Assembly (NCBI GenBank): GCA_003342895.1
Contig: PTFA01000402.1
Location: forward strand, 62,001 to 126,000
Direction: 5' to 3'
Length of the DNA: 64,000 bases
DNA from: Casuarius casuarius
Taxonomy: Eukaryota > Chordata > Aves > Casuariiformes > Casuariidae
Shown: positions 23,306 through 36,500 of the stretch, piece by piece
How the letters are laid out: every line of letters begins with the position of its first letter
How positions within the stretch are numbered: the first letter of the stretch is position 1
Position numbers and translations under genes: made by a program
Notes under the pieces: generated by a model
Told to the model about the DNA's origin: nothing
The model's database searches: none
What the model saw: only the letters and a program-made list of their open reading frames with translations

Positions 23306-26300
23306 AGGTAAGAAATGTGGGGTTCAGCTTTCTTCACTTAATTCTGTAACTAAATAATTAAATAATCAAATCAAATCACACCCAACATTGTATTATGTCA
23401 TGTTTCTGAGAACAGGGAACACAAGCGTTCAGCTGGGAACACTGAAAGAGATGAACAGCAAGCCCAACTCTTACTAACGTAAAGATTAAGCCTACCAAAG
23501 TGAGGAAGAAATGCACGTGCTTCCATCCAAAAGCAAAAGAAAATGTCTTGGGGGAAAGAAAAAAAAAACAAAACAGAAAAAAATTCGTAGTTCATGATCT
23601 TTATTAAGCTGCAGCAAAATATCAGCTTCCTATTTATTGATGCAAAACACTTTTTCGTAGTTCTTGTTGTAGCAAACCATATCATCTTCTCTTCCACCTC
23701 ATTTACCTATTCACATTTTCTTTCCTTCAACATCTCTTTTAAAAAAGATGGGGGAAGAAAACTTAGGGAACAGCCTCTGGTTTATTTATCCTCTAAACTG
23801 CTACACCATAAACCCTCTAGTTATTAGCAGAATAGTGTCTTTCTGCTTTATCAGTAGCCTCCGCTTGTTTATCAGCCTGACTCTTGTCCCTGTTTTAGGC
23901 ACAGGAGCAAGAATTTCTACAGGTGTTCAAAGAAGAATGAAATTAATAAGCTCACCAGTTTCACCACTGGCATTAATTTAAGTATAAACATGTTGGCATA
24001 GAGACTGGAGAAGTTAAATCTATTAAGTGGACCAAAATGGGAGGTCTTATAAGCTAATAACTGGGGATCATTTAACAAAGGCTTCCAGTTTTTATAGATA
24101 CTTTAAGAACTCACTATTGCACCTTCCACACTTGTTGCCTGAACTGAATCTCTTTTTCATTAAAAAACCCCTTCCACTGGAAGCTTTGTGTTTACTTTGT
24201 TGTGCTTTATTAAATGGTCCTTCAATACCAAAATGTTGTTTCTCACATTAAGAAAACCAGTATGACCGTGGCAAGGCCAGTAGAGCACATACAGGATCGG
24301 TGCGGGATCAAGCGCTGTCACGTGAAACAAAACACCAAGCCGGTGCGTTTTGCACGCTGCCGTACAGGTATCACACCCGCACATCGAGCAGACCAGCTCG
24401 GCCGCTGGAGCAGTTCCCCAGATGCACCTTCTTCTGCTCTTTCAAGTTAGCAGAACAGGCTGTGCATTACAGCTGTAAACCCAAAAAGGCATCAGCAACA
24501 CAGGCCCAGCGGTGACAGGTGGAAGTGTAATTACTTGGAAAAAAAAAGTGAAGAAGTGGAAAGCAAAAGTATCATTGCCATGGGAGTATTTTCAGATACC
24601 CTAAAAGCTTATCAGCTAACTTGCATTCTTAACCAAAGCCACGTAGCAGCGGAGCCTGAAGGTAAGCGAAGGCACAACCGTCTTCACAGGCAACAGTGTA
24701 TCCTGACGGAAGAGAAGCTGGCAGCAACCTGGATCAACCAAGGGGTCTCTGAACTGTGGGTACGAGGTGCTCACTGCTTATCAGCCTGTACCGATGTCTG
24801 CAGGGTCTCCGCATTTCTCACCTCCTCCATCACACTGCTGTCATTAAATAGAAGGAAAAATCTAGTTCAAGCACTGTAATGTTAACTGCTCTTCTGGGAA
24901 CACTTTCATTGTTGAAGATTTTCTGGTAATATTTACTGCTCGAGGACAAAATCTGTGGCCGATAAAAAAAAATCCAAGTTAATTTAAATGGAAGATGACT
25001 CTGGGAAACTATTAAAAAAATCTGCTTACAGCTAGCAAATGGCAGATTAATTGCATCTAAATGCAAAAATGTTTCTCTTGCTTATTTTAAGTAATTTATG
25101 TTGATGGTTCTAAAATAACTATAATTGCTCCAGAAGAGATCCTATTTCATAAAAAAATGCATTCTATCCTCATCAGCTACTCTCAAAAAGGACATAGCAG
25201 AACAGATGAGATACAAGGAAAGGAAAAAGAAATAAATAGAAGGCTGGAAGGAAAGAAAAGAAGAAGAAACTAGAAAAAACCCTGAAGTCTAAAGAACAAA
25301 TAAGGCATACAATTGATTGAACAGTGTGTAGAATGACAGCCTGAAGCTGTTTGTCCCTCATTATATTTAACACATATCAAAGTACAGTGAAATTTAAGAG
25401 GTATTGTTTCAAACAGTTTGCAGTAGGCGTCTTTTTGTTTGGTAGAAACTGCTTTTAGCATAGCCAGAACCTCTCTGATGAATTCAGATTGCTTTTAAGC
25501 TACTGTGAAGCACAGTGATGACTCTTATTTATGCCAAAGTATTTGGAAGGAGGGAGGAAAGAGAGTTATTTAGCAGTAACTGCTGTTCTCTGAGACACAG
25601 AGCTGACAACTGTATTCTCACTCTGTGTAGACCTAGATCTCACAGCACACATAGCCATGGAAAAGAGCACTGATGCTGCAGTGAAGCATCTTCAAATTCG
25701 AATCGACTAGATGAGCCAACATCTGTTAGAAAAGGAGTGGTAATACTTTCAAAGAATAAAGATACATTCAAAAGCCTGGCATTTTTCTTTCAGTCTACCT
25801 TCTTCGTATAAATAAAGGAGAGAAACACTAGTTCAATAAATTTGAAGTCTTTCTTTTCCTAAAAATTAGAGAGGAAAGAGGAAAAGGTTACGGATGCTGA
25901 AAGCTGTATTTACATCATATCATACACACCTTTAACATAGATCAAAGGAATCAAGTAAATCCTTTATTATTTGATTTTAATACTATCTGAGCACACTAAG
26001 TCTTGCCACGTTACCACTAATGGGAAACAAAAATCCAATTTCATACGTTACAAGTGACAACTTTTCCTCAAAGAGTTTAAATCCCAAGGAGAGGAGCACA
26101 TTCTAGGCATGAATTTTAAATGAAACATGAGTTAGAGGAGCAGTGATGAGAAATCACAGAATGATGTGACAGTCCATCCAAAACACTGCCTAGCATTTTG
26201 GCAGAAGCCAGGGATAAGTACAAGAAATAACCTAAAAAAAATCAATGTATGAGGCCTCATCCCGAATAGCTGCCTGCTGACAGGATTGCCTGAACATTTA

Positions 26301-28070
26301 GAGTCATTGAGAAAGTCTCATATTGAAATGTAAAAATATCAGCTAAGCTGTGAATCAACAAAACTGTGAATAGCACTTCAGAATCAATGGAAGTCAATTC
26401 AAAGAAACTTAAATCAGCAAGACCATAGAAATATTAACTGAAGCTCGAGGGGAAAAAAGAGGAAGCACTGATGCGTGGATGGTTAGGATAACTTTTAAAA
26501 GCCATCTCTATTCATTTGCAAGTATGCTAGCAGAAACTGTTGAAGTTCACAGACTACTACACCTTTTACACTGTAAGACTATAGAGCCCTATGCTAAACT
26601 TTCCCCAAACAATACCAGTACTATGGCAGTTTCCCCCCACTCCAAATTAAATAAGACTTGTGAGGCTCTAGACAGAAAAAGTGGCCACATACACATTTCT
26701 TTAGACCCTCTTAGCTCTCTTTGCTAATGGTTCCCAAGTATTCCCTGTTGTAAATGTACTCTTTTTGCAAATTTTACTTCTGTTAGACTAAAAGCATCAA
26801 ATGCCACTTAAAATAAATTTCTATCTGATTTATGACTCAGCTTGTAATTTACTTGGACTCCACGTAACACAAACTAACTTGGAAATCAGGGCTGTAATTC
26901 AACCACCGAATCTTATTTTTCAGTGTATATTCACCAGTAGAACTATATTGTAGATACATCTGAAATACAAAGATAAATTTAAATAATTTGTACATTACTC
27001 TGAAACATCTCACTTAAGTAATTTTGATACGATGCAGTCTTCCCTGCAATTGAGAAGTTTTTCTTTGTATAGCTGACTACATACACCTTTCCCAGGTGTC
27101 CTTATAGGTCCTCAGACTATTTAAGGTTTCTCATTCACCTTTCAGTTATTCATAAAAAGGCCATGCAGATGTATCATCTCCATTTTTGGAGCAAGGTTTT
27201 CTCAAAGTAAATGTCAGGAATGGAAATATGATGCGGTAAGCACTGTGGCCAAGCAGTTACAACACAGCAAGGTGACCCAAGACCAGCAAGGTATTGAGGA
27301 AATTTAGTACATGTCATTACTTGCACTCCCTCATCCCCAAGAGACATTTCTGAGACATATAACTACCTTGGAAAATAAACAGAAAAACTTGTACTTAAAA
27401 GCCTGAAAGTATTTAGAAGAAAAAAATTCCCAAACACCTGCTTTTCTCACTATTGTGACAAGGAATTTCGCAAGGAAACAATGTATTTTAACCACCTGAA
27501 AAGTAACAATGGAAACAGGATGCGATGAGGATACAGATATTTTCACAGAAGTTTCCAAAACAGGTTTGTCACAGTGCTGTCCATTTAAAATTAATGTAAA
27601 ATATCCATTGTGACATTTCCCTTTTTTGTGCATTTGCTTTAAATCAGGAAACATTTGAAAGTGAGCTATGGTAAATATGATAATTCTATAATCTTCCTGT
27701 TTAAAACAAAAAACATAATAAAAAAATACACTCTATAGTCCTCAGAGTGTTTAAATATGTGTTCTAAAGACCGGAAACCTGATCAGCAAACAAGAGAAAT
27801 CTGTTCAATATGGTGTAAATTCACAATAAGAAAAACATAAGAAACAATCTGTAATTTCTACAATGTCTACAATTTCTTCCTCTCCTAGTGTTTCCTCCAT
27901 TCTGGAACTCAACAAAAACACTTGTGTATAGAAATCCACAAAGCGTCCATGAAAGTATTCCTTAGCTCTTCCCCTCTTCCAAAGCACTTCCAACTCACTC
28001 CTGAGTTATATGTACTACTTTGCTGGTGCACTTTGCCTGTTAAGACACCTTCTCTTTTTCTTTTTCTTAC

Positions 28071-28190
28071 CAGATCGGAAGCGCTCATCCCTTGAGTTGG
28101 TGGAACGTGACTTCTGCTGTTTGGCCACAGCAGCTGTAGCTTGTGAAGAGCCTGGGACTCGGTTCTCTGCTTGCAGGGATGGATCCACAC
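28071..28190 (-). CDS. DIP2A: DIP2A exon 3 (DMAP1-binding domain, middle)
   Basis: This 120-nt exon, phase 1 to phase 1, encodes VDPSLQAENRVPGSSQ, KQQKSRSTNSRDERFRS and short connecting residues, around residues 55-95. VDPSLQAENR and KQQKSR are diagnostic for DIP2A, because DIP2B and DIP2C have unrelated sequence in this stretch. SRDERFRSD, completed by exon 4, is the conserved family motif. The acceptor is aactgtgtttcag|GT (AG at 28192-28191), with an average pyrimidine tract. The donor is TCTG|GTAAGA (from 28070). The exon is in frame with both neighbours. Plus-strand frames over the same bases (for example 28010-28234) are shadows. Confidence 0.96.
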
Positions 28191-31100
28191 CTGAAACACA
28201 GTTTCACTTCAGTACAAGGTCGGGTTCCAAATAAAACATCTGTTTCACATTCACATTCTTCCACCACCCTTGACACCTACTTACAAACCAACCGGAGCAT
28301 TAAGTCTATCCTTTAAGATCTCATTTTCTCATTTTAAATTGACATTCTTCAAACCAAAACCTAATTTGATCTGATCAGCATTTTACCCAGAATAAGAAAC
28401 ACTTCTGAACAACTGGAAAACTACCTTGCTCTGTTCAGGAGTAAACGATGGAGAGAGCATCATCATCCTTCCTCAATTCTTTCCCAGCTAGTGTTCTACA
28501 GCCCAGATGCAACCAGCTGGCTGCAGGGAGGAGGGGAAGGGAACCAAACTCCTCTTAATCCCTGAACTCAATTTACTGTGAGATGACGAGAGAAAAAACT
28601 GCAAGCCATCCAGAACTAAGACGCATCTAACCCTATTAACATAAAAGTAAGCCTGAAAAATACCCAGCAGAACAGAAAACTGATTTCCACAATGAAATCA
28701 GTTTAAGGTTGTTGGCAAAGGTGACTAGAATTACACATCAGACCAGGAGCTGCTGAAGAGACAAGATGACACTGCTCCATTTTTCAAATAATCTGAACAA
28801 CTCTGTCAAATTCCTTTCGACTGCACGAAGATGACAGCCAGTTTGAGTAAAAAATTTGGGATGTGCATACCTGTTTAATCTGTACCCATTTTACAGAGCA
28901 AAACCCAGAAGATTCATATTTTATAAGAACTCTGCATAACAAAAATTTGACAGATAAGGGCACAATTAATCTGTCAACTAAAAAGATAACTAAAATAAGA
29001 GGAACTGACCTGCTCTCTAGGGCATCTCCTCTGCACCGGTCCAGGATAGGACTCTAGACAGATAACCTATTGCTGATGTCTACCTTTAGGCTAACGTTCA
29101 TGAAGATGAATCCTACCTTTACACTTTAGCATGGCAGAAATACCACTCACAGGGGTGGACACTCCTTTGGTAACTAGTAAATATCCCTTATTACTTCTCA
29201 CCCCCCAAAAAGAGGACTTACTCCTGGCTCTTGATACATCTGCAGGGCCTAAACAAGCTTGAGTTATAACTACCCACTTAAACTTGCAATTTTAGTTTAT
29301 CATCCATTATACATCCACGCTTAAGCTATAAAACCCCAAACTGAAAACTCTACAGGTGCTCTCTGAGTACACATGTCACACTGAAAGCAATGAAATGCCA
29401 GCACAAAAATAAGGGAAGTAGTAAGTGATCTCTTTAGCTTCTACTGCTGTTTGTAAAACTGGCGAATAATACAGTCTTCAGAAGAAAGTGCAATAGGCAC
29501 AACAGGTTTGCAGGTTTTTTTGTACTAACCTGTCATGAAGTTACGCCCTCACTTGGTTATTTGGCCTACTGTTGAGCTTAACAGTAAACTGTCTTTAATC
29601 CATGCAAGATCTGCTGCACCAAGTTTACTATGTTACCAGCTCTTGTACCAGACAAGACTAAGTTTCATCTTCCACTATTTTACTCTTCACTTCCCTTGAA
29701 GGGCTTATGCCCCCTTGCTGGCGCTGAGCCTCACTAGAATTAGAAACAATACTGTCCAAATCCAGATCACATCAGAAAGCAGCTTTCAGTGAACTCAAGC
29801 CATCAGTCTTGAGGCAGCTGTGCCAGCTCTTTTGGAAGGAGAAATTAATCCTTTAAAAGGGTAAGAAAGTATTCCTCTTTCCCTCAACGGGTTTGTGCTC
29901 CCTCCCCTTCCCCCTAAATGCGTAGCAAGAAAGAAATCAGTAATTAATTAGTAATAAAACTAGTACTTTTAAGAGATTTGTTTTTTAAATCCTCCTGGTT
30001 GGATCTGTTTCTATATATCATTTTTCTTAGGTATCTGTTAAGACCATTTGCAGCCAATAGTTAATAATTCTGGATACTCAAAATGTCAAACCAGAATTAG
30101 CCATGAGTTCTGGAAATAAATCAGTATGAGCCGTAGCAGTATAAGGGGAAGTAACATACACTAATCACACTGACACAAGTTTTTAGAAATTAATCCAACT
30201 CCAGAGAAGTGCATCCAACTTTTACAATTTGCAAATACACTCACTTAATGAAGTTTTCCTATCTTCCAAAAGCAAAATTTTTGAAGTACATGAAGGGCTA
30301 AATAACATCTAATGTATCAAACCACTCTGCCAATAGGGAACATGCCATAGGCCAGAAAAGAAACTGAAGTTCCCAAAGGAGAACAGGCAAATGTGCAGCT
30401 CTGTAAGCATAAGATATTTCAGTGCTAACCAATAGAAAGAGCTAATATTTCTTGAAACACTTGAACAGAACCTCGTTTCTAAAAGGAAGGCCAATTTACT
30501 ATACAGACTGAATGGATTCAAAAATATCTTATACTTGAGTGGTGGAACCACTTCAGAATTGTATTTTACATTTCATGTAATCAAAAAGTTTTACATCTCC
30601 CCAGATCAAGAGCCCAGCTAGATTTGTTGGTTTGTAAACAGTTAAACAAACTTCTTGATTTCATAATCAGGGGAAAAGCCTGAGGCAAGGCATCTCCTCG
30701 AAGCCTGGGCCAAGAAAAGAACAGATGCAAGTAGCTAATGTGATAACTGAGGGGGCGAAGAGGAGGAGAAGAGGGATGAGCAGCTAAGCTGGGAGTCTCC
30801 TGAAAATAGATTGCCTATTTATGAAACTTTCCAACAACAGCAAATCTGCATTAGGAGGGTCCCCATCCAAAAATGGGTCAAACATGACATCAACTTTGTG
30901 TGATCTTGTCTCAAAGGACCTTGGAGGAGGAGGCAAAAGAGGATGAGAATATTTTTTGTGCCTTTTTTTCACCTAAAAAGAAGAGGAGGGTTATTAATTG
31001 TATGTGGAGGAAGAGATTAATGTCCTACTCAACCTGCCTTTTTCTCTGGACATGAAATATCCCGTTACCGCCTTCGTCCGGCTTCTGCAGCTTTGTGGGC

Positions 31101-31720
31101 TGCAGAGGTGCAGCAAGCAACTGCAAAGCCCTGGAGTCCAGACCTGCAAGGCCACAACGACCCTTCCCTGCTCTGATCCCGCGCGCCTTGCAAAGCTGGT
31201 CAGCATAACCTGACATTGCTGCATCTGGCACATGAGTTTAGTCCATGAATGTATGGGTGAAAAATAGGAAGGTTTCAACGGAAAAATGAGCAAATGTGGA
31301 ATTACTAAGCAACAGAAGACAAGCTGCAGTGGAACGCTCCTCAGCCATGTGCAACTTGAGCATTGCCATTTGGCCAATATCGGGGTTTTGGGGAAGGGGG
31401 GACCATAAATGAACACAGAAGACTGCATCAAAGCTTACCAGCTCCAAGAGCAGAAGCCTTTCCTCCAACTCTTACAGAAAACATTTCTGCAGATCAGAAT
31501 TAGGGTGGCTGCACTGCAGTGAGATATATACTAATGAACTGCAGAAGCTCCCTTTAAGTCAGGTTGGTACACAAAAAAAGTCAGTGGCACAGCCTGAAAC
31601 CAAGCTTGTGTTTCCGTAGGTTAAATCGCCCTTTTCCCTTTCTTAGAGAAAAAGGTCTCAGGTCATAGTGCAAAGCACCAAGAACAAGCTCTGAAAAATA
31701 TCACTTTTTTGTTAAGAAGG

Positions 31721-31733
31721 AAAAAAAAAAAAA
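31721..31733. repeat. Poly-A run (13 A)
   Basis: Thirteen consecutive A on the plus strand. A simple homopolymer with no adjacent retroposed sequence recognised. Confidence 0.85.
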
Positions 31734-32454
31734 GGTGACTAAGAACTTGCACCTAAAGCTTAAGCCACATGGTTACGTACCAGAAAAATCCTGTTCTGCA
31801 AGGCTGGTGAACTTGTTAGCTTATTCCGGTACTATGCAAATCACTACCTTCCTACCCTTCAGCAGAACTAGATGGATAATCAGGCTAACCCTCCTCCATT
31901 CACAGTAAAAACAGACAGATCTTTCCAAATGTACCATTTCAAAAACCACCCATTAGAAAAACTCCATCCCCTATCACTATATTCTGTCCATTTTGAACTT
32001 ATCCCAAGCAAGCAAGCACGGAAAGTCATCTTAAAGAGCCTGCTAGGTAAAATGCACGTTCCAATTAATTGAGCCCGCTTTCTACAGGATGAGATTAAAA
32101 TTAATATTGGAATTATAATTGTTTTTTCCAGCCACCAATCCTGTAGAATTAACAGAGCTAACACTGACATTTCTTGCCATTTTGTTTTATACATGCAAAA
32201 ATTATTATGTTGCAACAGGCAATGGTTAGTTTACAGTACAATGCAAGTTCCCTGCCAGCATTGCTGGGGAGGCTGCAAAAAAAAAGTTAACAGACAGTTC
32301 TCATTTGTATTATACAGCTTGAGTTTGCGAGCTCTTCAGGGTAAAGTGCCATCCGTCTTACGGTTGAACAAAACCTCAGCACATGGGGGAAATAACTCAG
32401 CTGAATCTGTACTGTTACCTTAATAAAATAACAAATAGCAACTTGAATACATTT

Positions 32455-32467
32455 CCCCCCCCCCCCC
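32455..32467. repeat. Poly-C run (13 C; G13 in the transcript)
   Basis: Thirteen consecutive C on the plus strand. On the transcribed RNA this is a G13 run. Confidence 0.9.
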
Positions 32468-33517
32468 TCTGAAGTCCAACCACTAGGAAAATTGCATTCT
32501 GCAATCTATCAATTTTTGGATAAAACAAGTACAGCACTAATATTTCCACAAATATGGATTAAAAAGTGCACTTGCTTTCAACACAGATTAAAAACCCAAT
32601 CCAATTTGTTAAACTAAACATGAAATCCTTTGCAATACAAACATAGATTAATGCTGCCTTAGACTCGCTGGCAATTTGCAGTATTCAGAGGAAAAAATCT
32701 CTCCTGAGTGAAGTTAACTGTAGAATCAAAACTGAGTTAACACAGAAAACTTTCTAGAAGTCCCATAAGCTTCCTAAAGGTATTATAAATAACAACTAAT
32801 ACATGGTTTCAATGGAATGATTGCAACTCATGACTTCAACATAGATTTTAGAAGACCAGCATTTTAGTAATGCTACAGATAAAAAGTACTTTTGTTCTGT
32901 ATTTTGTATATATGCAATTATAGCTACAAACAAGTTTTTCCCACTTAGCCCCCATAGCTAATATGTTATGCCTGCACATGTCAATTAAAATATACATTTA
33001 ACCGCAGTATAAAAATCAAAATGCTGCATGGAAGAGAGAAGACTTTGATTTGAAAGTGAGAACATCTGTGATCCATACAGACTTCATCTGAAGAAAAATG
33101 AGCCGTGTATTTTACAGCAATAAATTTGCAACCATGTAGCATGTGAAAACATGCTACTCGACTACAAATAAGCTCGGAAGCCAAAAAATTCCAAGTAAAG
33201 CAAAATTTAACAGCCATAACCCACTAATTTTGCTATTCAGTACAAAACAGCACTTGAGCAAAGTGCATATATCAAACAGTCTCCCCCTTCCTACTCAAAA
33301 AGCTTTATTCTTCGTATCTATCAAAAGCACAGACTTCATTGCTGGAGGACTTTGCTGAGGAACATACTTGCAAAGCAGTTGCCCTCCTGCCTCTTCCACC
33401 TTGTCTATGTTAGACAAGTACAAGCACCATAACTAAACAGTTTTTAAAGACTTTTCCCCAATGCCTCAGCAAATTCTTCCTTACAACAGTTATTAGACAT
33501 TTGAATCTAATTATCTT

Positions 33518-33555
33518 GGGGGGGNNNNNNNNNNNNNNNNNNNNGGGGGGGGGGG
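33518..33555. other. Assembly gap (20 N) inside a G homopolymer
   Basis: Seven G (33518-33524), twenty N (33525-33544), then eleven G (33545-33555). The G-run flanks suggest that the assembly broke at a poly-G or G-rich tract. The true length and content of the gap are unknown. Confidence 0.95.
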
Positions 33556-36500
33556 CAACACACTCATACTGAAATGCATCTCCCAAAACAGAAATTCAGA
33601 CAAAGTGATTTCATTTCTAAACTAGGTTAACTTATGAGAGAGAGTTGTACCAGCTTACTAGCCAAATCTTTCAAAAATCTCTCAAGTTTTAAAGGTAAAC
33701 TGAAAAGTAAAACCAAAGCAGTCAAAACATGACAAAAAATCCACTCATCCCAGTTTTACTTGCATTGCTGTTGAGTTATACATTATGCCTGCAGCCATTC
33801 ACAGTCTGCAGAAAAAGCCATATCGCATTAAAAAGACAGCTTTGCAGAGAGGAGGGGGAAGAGGGAGGCCCAAGAGGTAACTTTAGGCTGTGTGTGCATC
33901 TTACATAGTTCACTGTTAAGTCTTTATGCAGCTGTTGGGACTAGTTCTAGGAATAAGAAAGGAATAGAAGAAGAAAAACACAGGTTCAAAGTGCTAAAGA
34001 AAGGAAAAAGGAGTATGCTGCAGCATCTCCTCCACATCCACCCCAGCGGTCCACCCTCACCCGAGCACCATCCACGCTCCCCCCAGTGCCTTACTGCTTT
34101 CTGATACCACCCAAAATTCAGGTAGGGCCTGGCACCCAACGGGGGAGGTTTACACCAAGGAATACAGGGTTTTGTGGTTCCCTCTCTGCCTTTACCTGGC
34201 CCAAAGTGAGGACACACTTTCTGGAGTTTCTCAATTACAGTCTGGGTGAATAGGTAAGGTCTTTCCTAGTAGGGTTTTCAGGTGGGTGGATGCACACAGC
34301 AAGGCTCCTTCCCCATTTGTACGACTTTGCACACCACGGCAGAAGAGGCGCATGTCTGTGCAATATATTCACCCATCTAACTTCTCAACATCACCCTCAC
34401 TAGGGCAGCCCGTACTCCTCAAAGTCTTCTCAACCAAAGGTGCGTAGCTGCGCTAATGTGTATCTAGCTTAAGTGCTGCTCCACAATAACAATCACGTTA
34501 ATTCCAGATTTCTTTACAAAAATCTTAGATATGAACACACATTGCTAACTGAACGGTGAAGGAAGAAAGAGAGCTTGTCTCAGAAAAATGACTTGAGTTG
34601 CTAAAGTTTTAAATGAAACATATCAGGTTGAGCTCCAGATCTTTTTGCAGGAAACCTCAGGCAGGAGATTAAATAGAAAGTATTCCTCAGGAGTCAGAAA
34701 TCTGAGGATCTCTCTTGACTTTTTGGTCTGAATAGCCTCACCTCAGTTGTTAAGCTTCTTGTCCTTCCTTGGGTGGTAGCTCAGTCTTACCACTCCTTCC
34801 ACTTGCACTGCATCCCAGCACGTACTACCTGAGACACACATTTTCAGTTTGAGGTCTGAAAAGATCAAGGATGTTCACAACTTCTGGTCCAATAAAGCTG
34901 AAGAGGGGTCCATCCAAATTCATTTAATGGCACAACACATTAAAAAATCATGAGCTTAAAAAAAAAGCAGCCTATACATACCTTACACTTGACTTCATCT
35001 TGTGCTATTCTACAACTTTTTCCTGTACACTGACTGCAGATGGAAATTTTTTGCTAAGAAAGCCCAAGAACAACTCTTCACTAGATAAACTCCCTTTCTA
35101 TGAACTTTATGAAGAGCTGAGTTTTAAGGATCTCTCCCCCCAAATTAAATGGTGGGTACAATCAGCATATTAATCAAGCAATAGCCTGCTTCAAACTTCA
35201 GCTGATAAATTTCCATCTGGAGAAAATGAAACGCTTAAGGGCTTTCTTCCCCATTCTACTGAAGGGAGCATACTACAGCAGCAAAAAAATACAGAAGCAT
35301 GGAAAGTGCTCGATTAAAAAAAAGTTAATGAACCCCAATCTGGCAAGGGAGCTCAACTGTCTAAAAGATACTGACAGCAAAAGGCACGCCAATTTAGACA
35401 CTGTGACAAGGCTGGTAAGGAGAACACCTATGTGACCTTAGCTCAAGGTTTTGCTTCTTAAAAGCTTTTGCTTCACTATCATATTTCAGGGTGATGTTGG
35501 CTACATCACTTTTGTAAGTTTGGGTTTATTTGCTGAGCCAGCACTGGTGGTGTCTATTTAAGCACATTGATTAGGAAGGGGAAGCTACCAAGGATGATGG
35601 ATGCAGCCAAGTTTTAGTCTCTTCCTGACAGCAACAAAGGTATTGAAACTGCGAGTCTGAGCAAAGTAGGAGGCACTGTCTATTGAAAGTCTCTACAACA
35701 GCAGCAGCAACACTCTACAAGCACAGAGGAGTGCTCAGTGCTACCATCTACAAAACCTATCTAAGAAAACCAGGACACATGAATCCTGCATCCTAGTCCA
35801 CATTATATCTAGGACATGCATTATCTCTAGGTAAAACTCTGGGATCATAGAAATGAGGTTTTAGTTTTTAAAATGTGATGATAAAATTTATTTATGTTTG
35901 TTTATATTTCATATGAAATGAAAACTTTTGCGTTCAATGTACTACTGTAGAGCATTTGATCATTTGCTCCTGACTGTGCCAGAAGGTCTGTGTCATGATT
36001 CATAGTTGGCCCAGCCTCTAAATGCCCGAATCAAATATTCGATAGTATAAGATCCACATAAAACAGACTGTCCTTAAAGTATGTGATTAATAAGCTCTAC
36101 ACTACCCAAGTGACCTTAACCATCAGTTTTCTAGGTGGCAACCATCGACTGGTTATTAAATGAATGGTGAGGGAAGATGAATAGCTTGGACCTTGAAGTT
36201 CAGACGACTTGAAAACCATCTGTCTGAGAACTGATTTCTCTGACATATTCTTTGTACACAGAGAGAAATTTCCAAAATTTAGTTTCTTCCCTTGGCAGCC
36301 AAAACAAAAACATCTGATATAGTTAGATGGATATAGCTGGGTTGATGGTGGAAGACTCCTACTTTTCATTAAAAATTTATCACAAAAAAAAAATTCATGG
36401 TCAATTTTATAGCCCGTTTCCATATTCAAATTCCCAAACTAGAAGAATGCACTATGAAATTCAGTCATAAAGATTTCCCAGTGTGATACTAAAATCGCTT

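Larger units (their letters stand above)
19099..28070 (-). other. DIP2A: DIP2A intron 3 (8,972 bp)
   Basis: Intron between exons 3 and 4. It contains two CpG-dense patches (about 20813-21110 and 24266-24404), an AT dinucleotide run near 21955-21982, and a hairpin with direct repeats at 23236-23305. A 128-codon plus-strand open frame at 19200-19586 matches no family I know. Confidence 0.8.

Noticed and set aside
24535..24879. 114-codon plus-strand open frame in intron 3
   Set aside because: No domain or family recognised. It follows the CpG-dense patch, whose composition lowers stop frequency.
26150..26190. ATCACAGAATGATG, resembling the start of a reverse-oriented CR1 tail
   Set aside because: The match stops after about 15 bases. 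The CR1 body (TTGGAAGGGACCT and following) is absent.
27909..28234. Open frames on both strands over exon 3
   Set aside because: They are other frames of DIP2A exon 3. The true frame is fixed by VDPSLQAENR and by the phase-1 joins.
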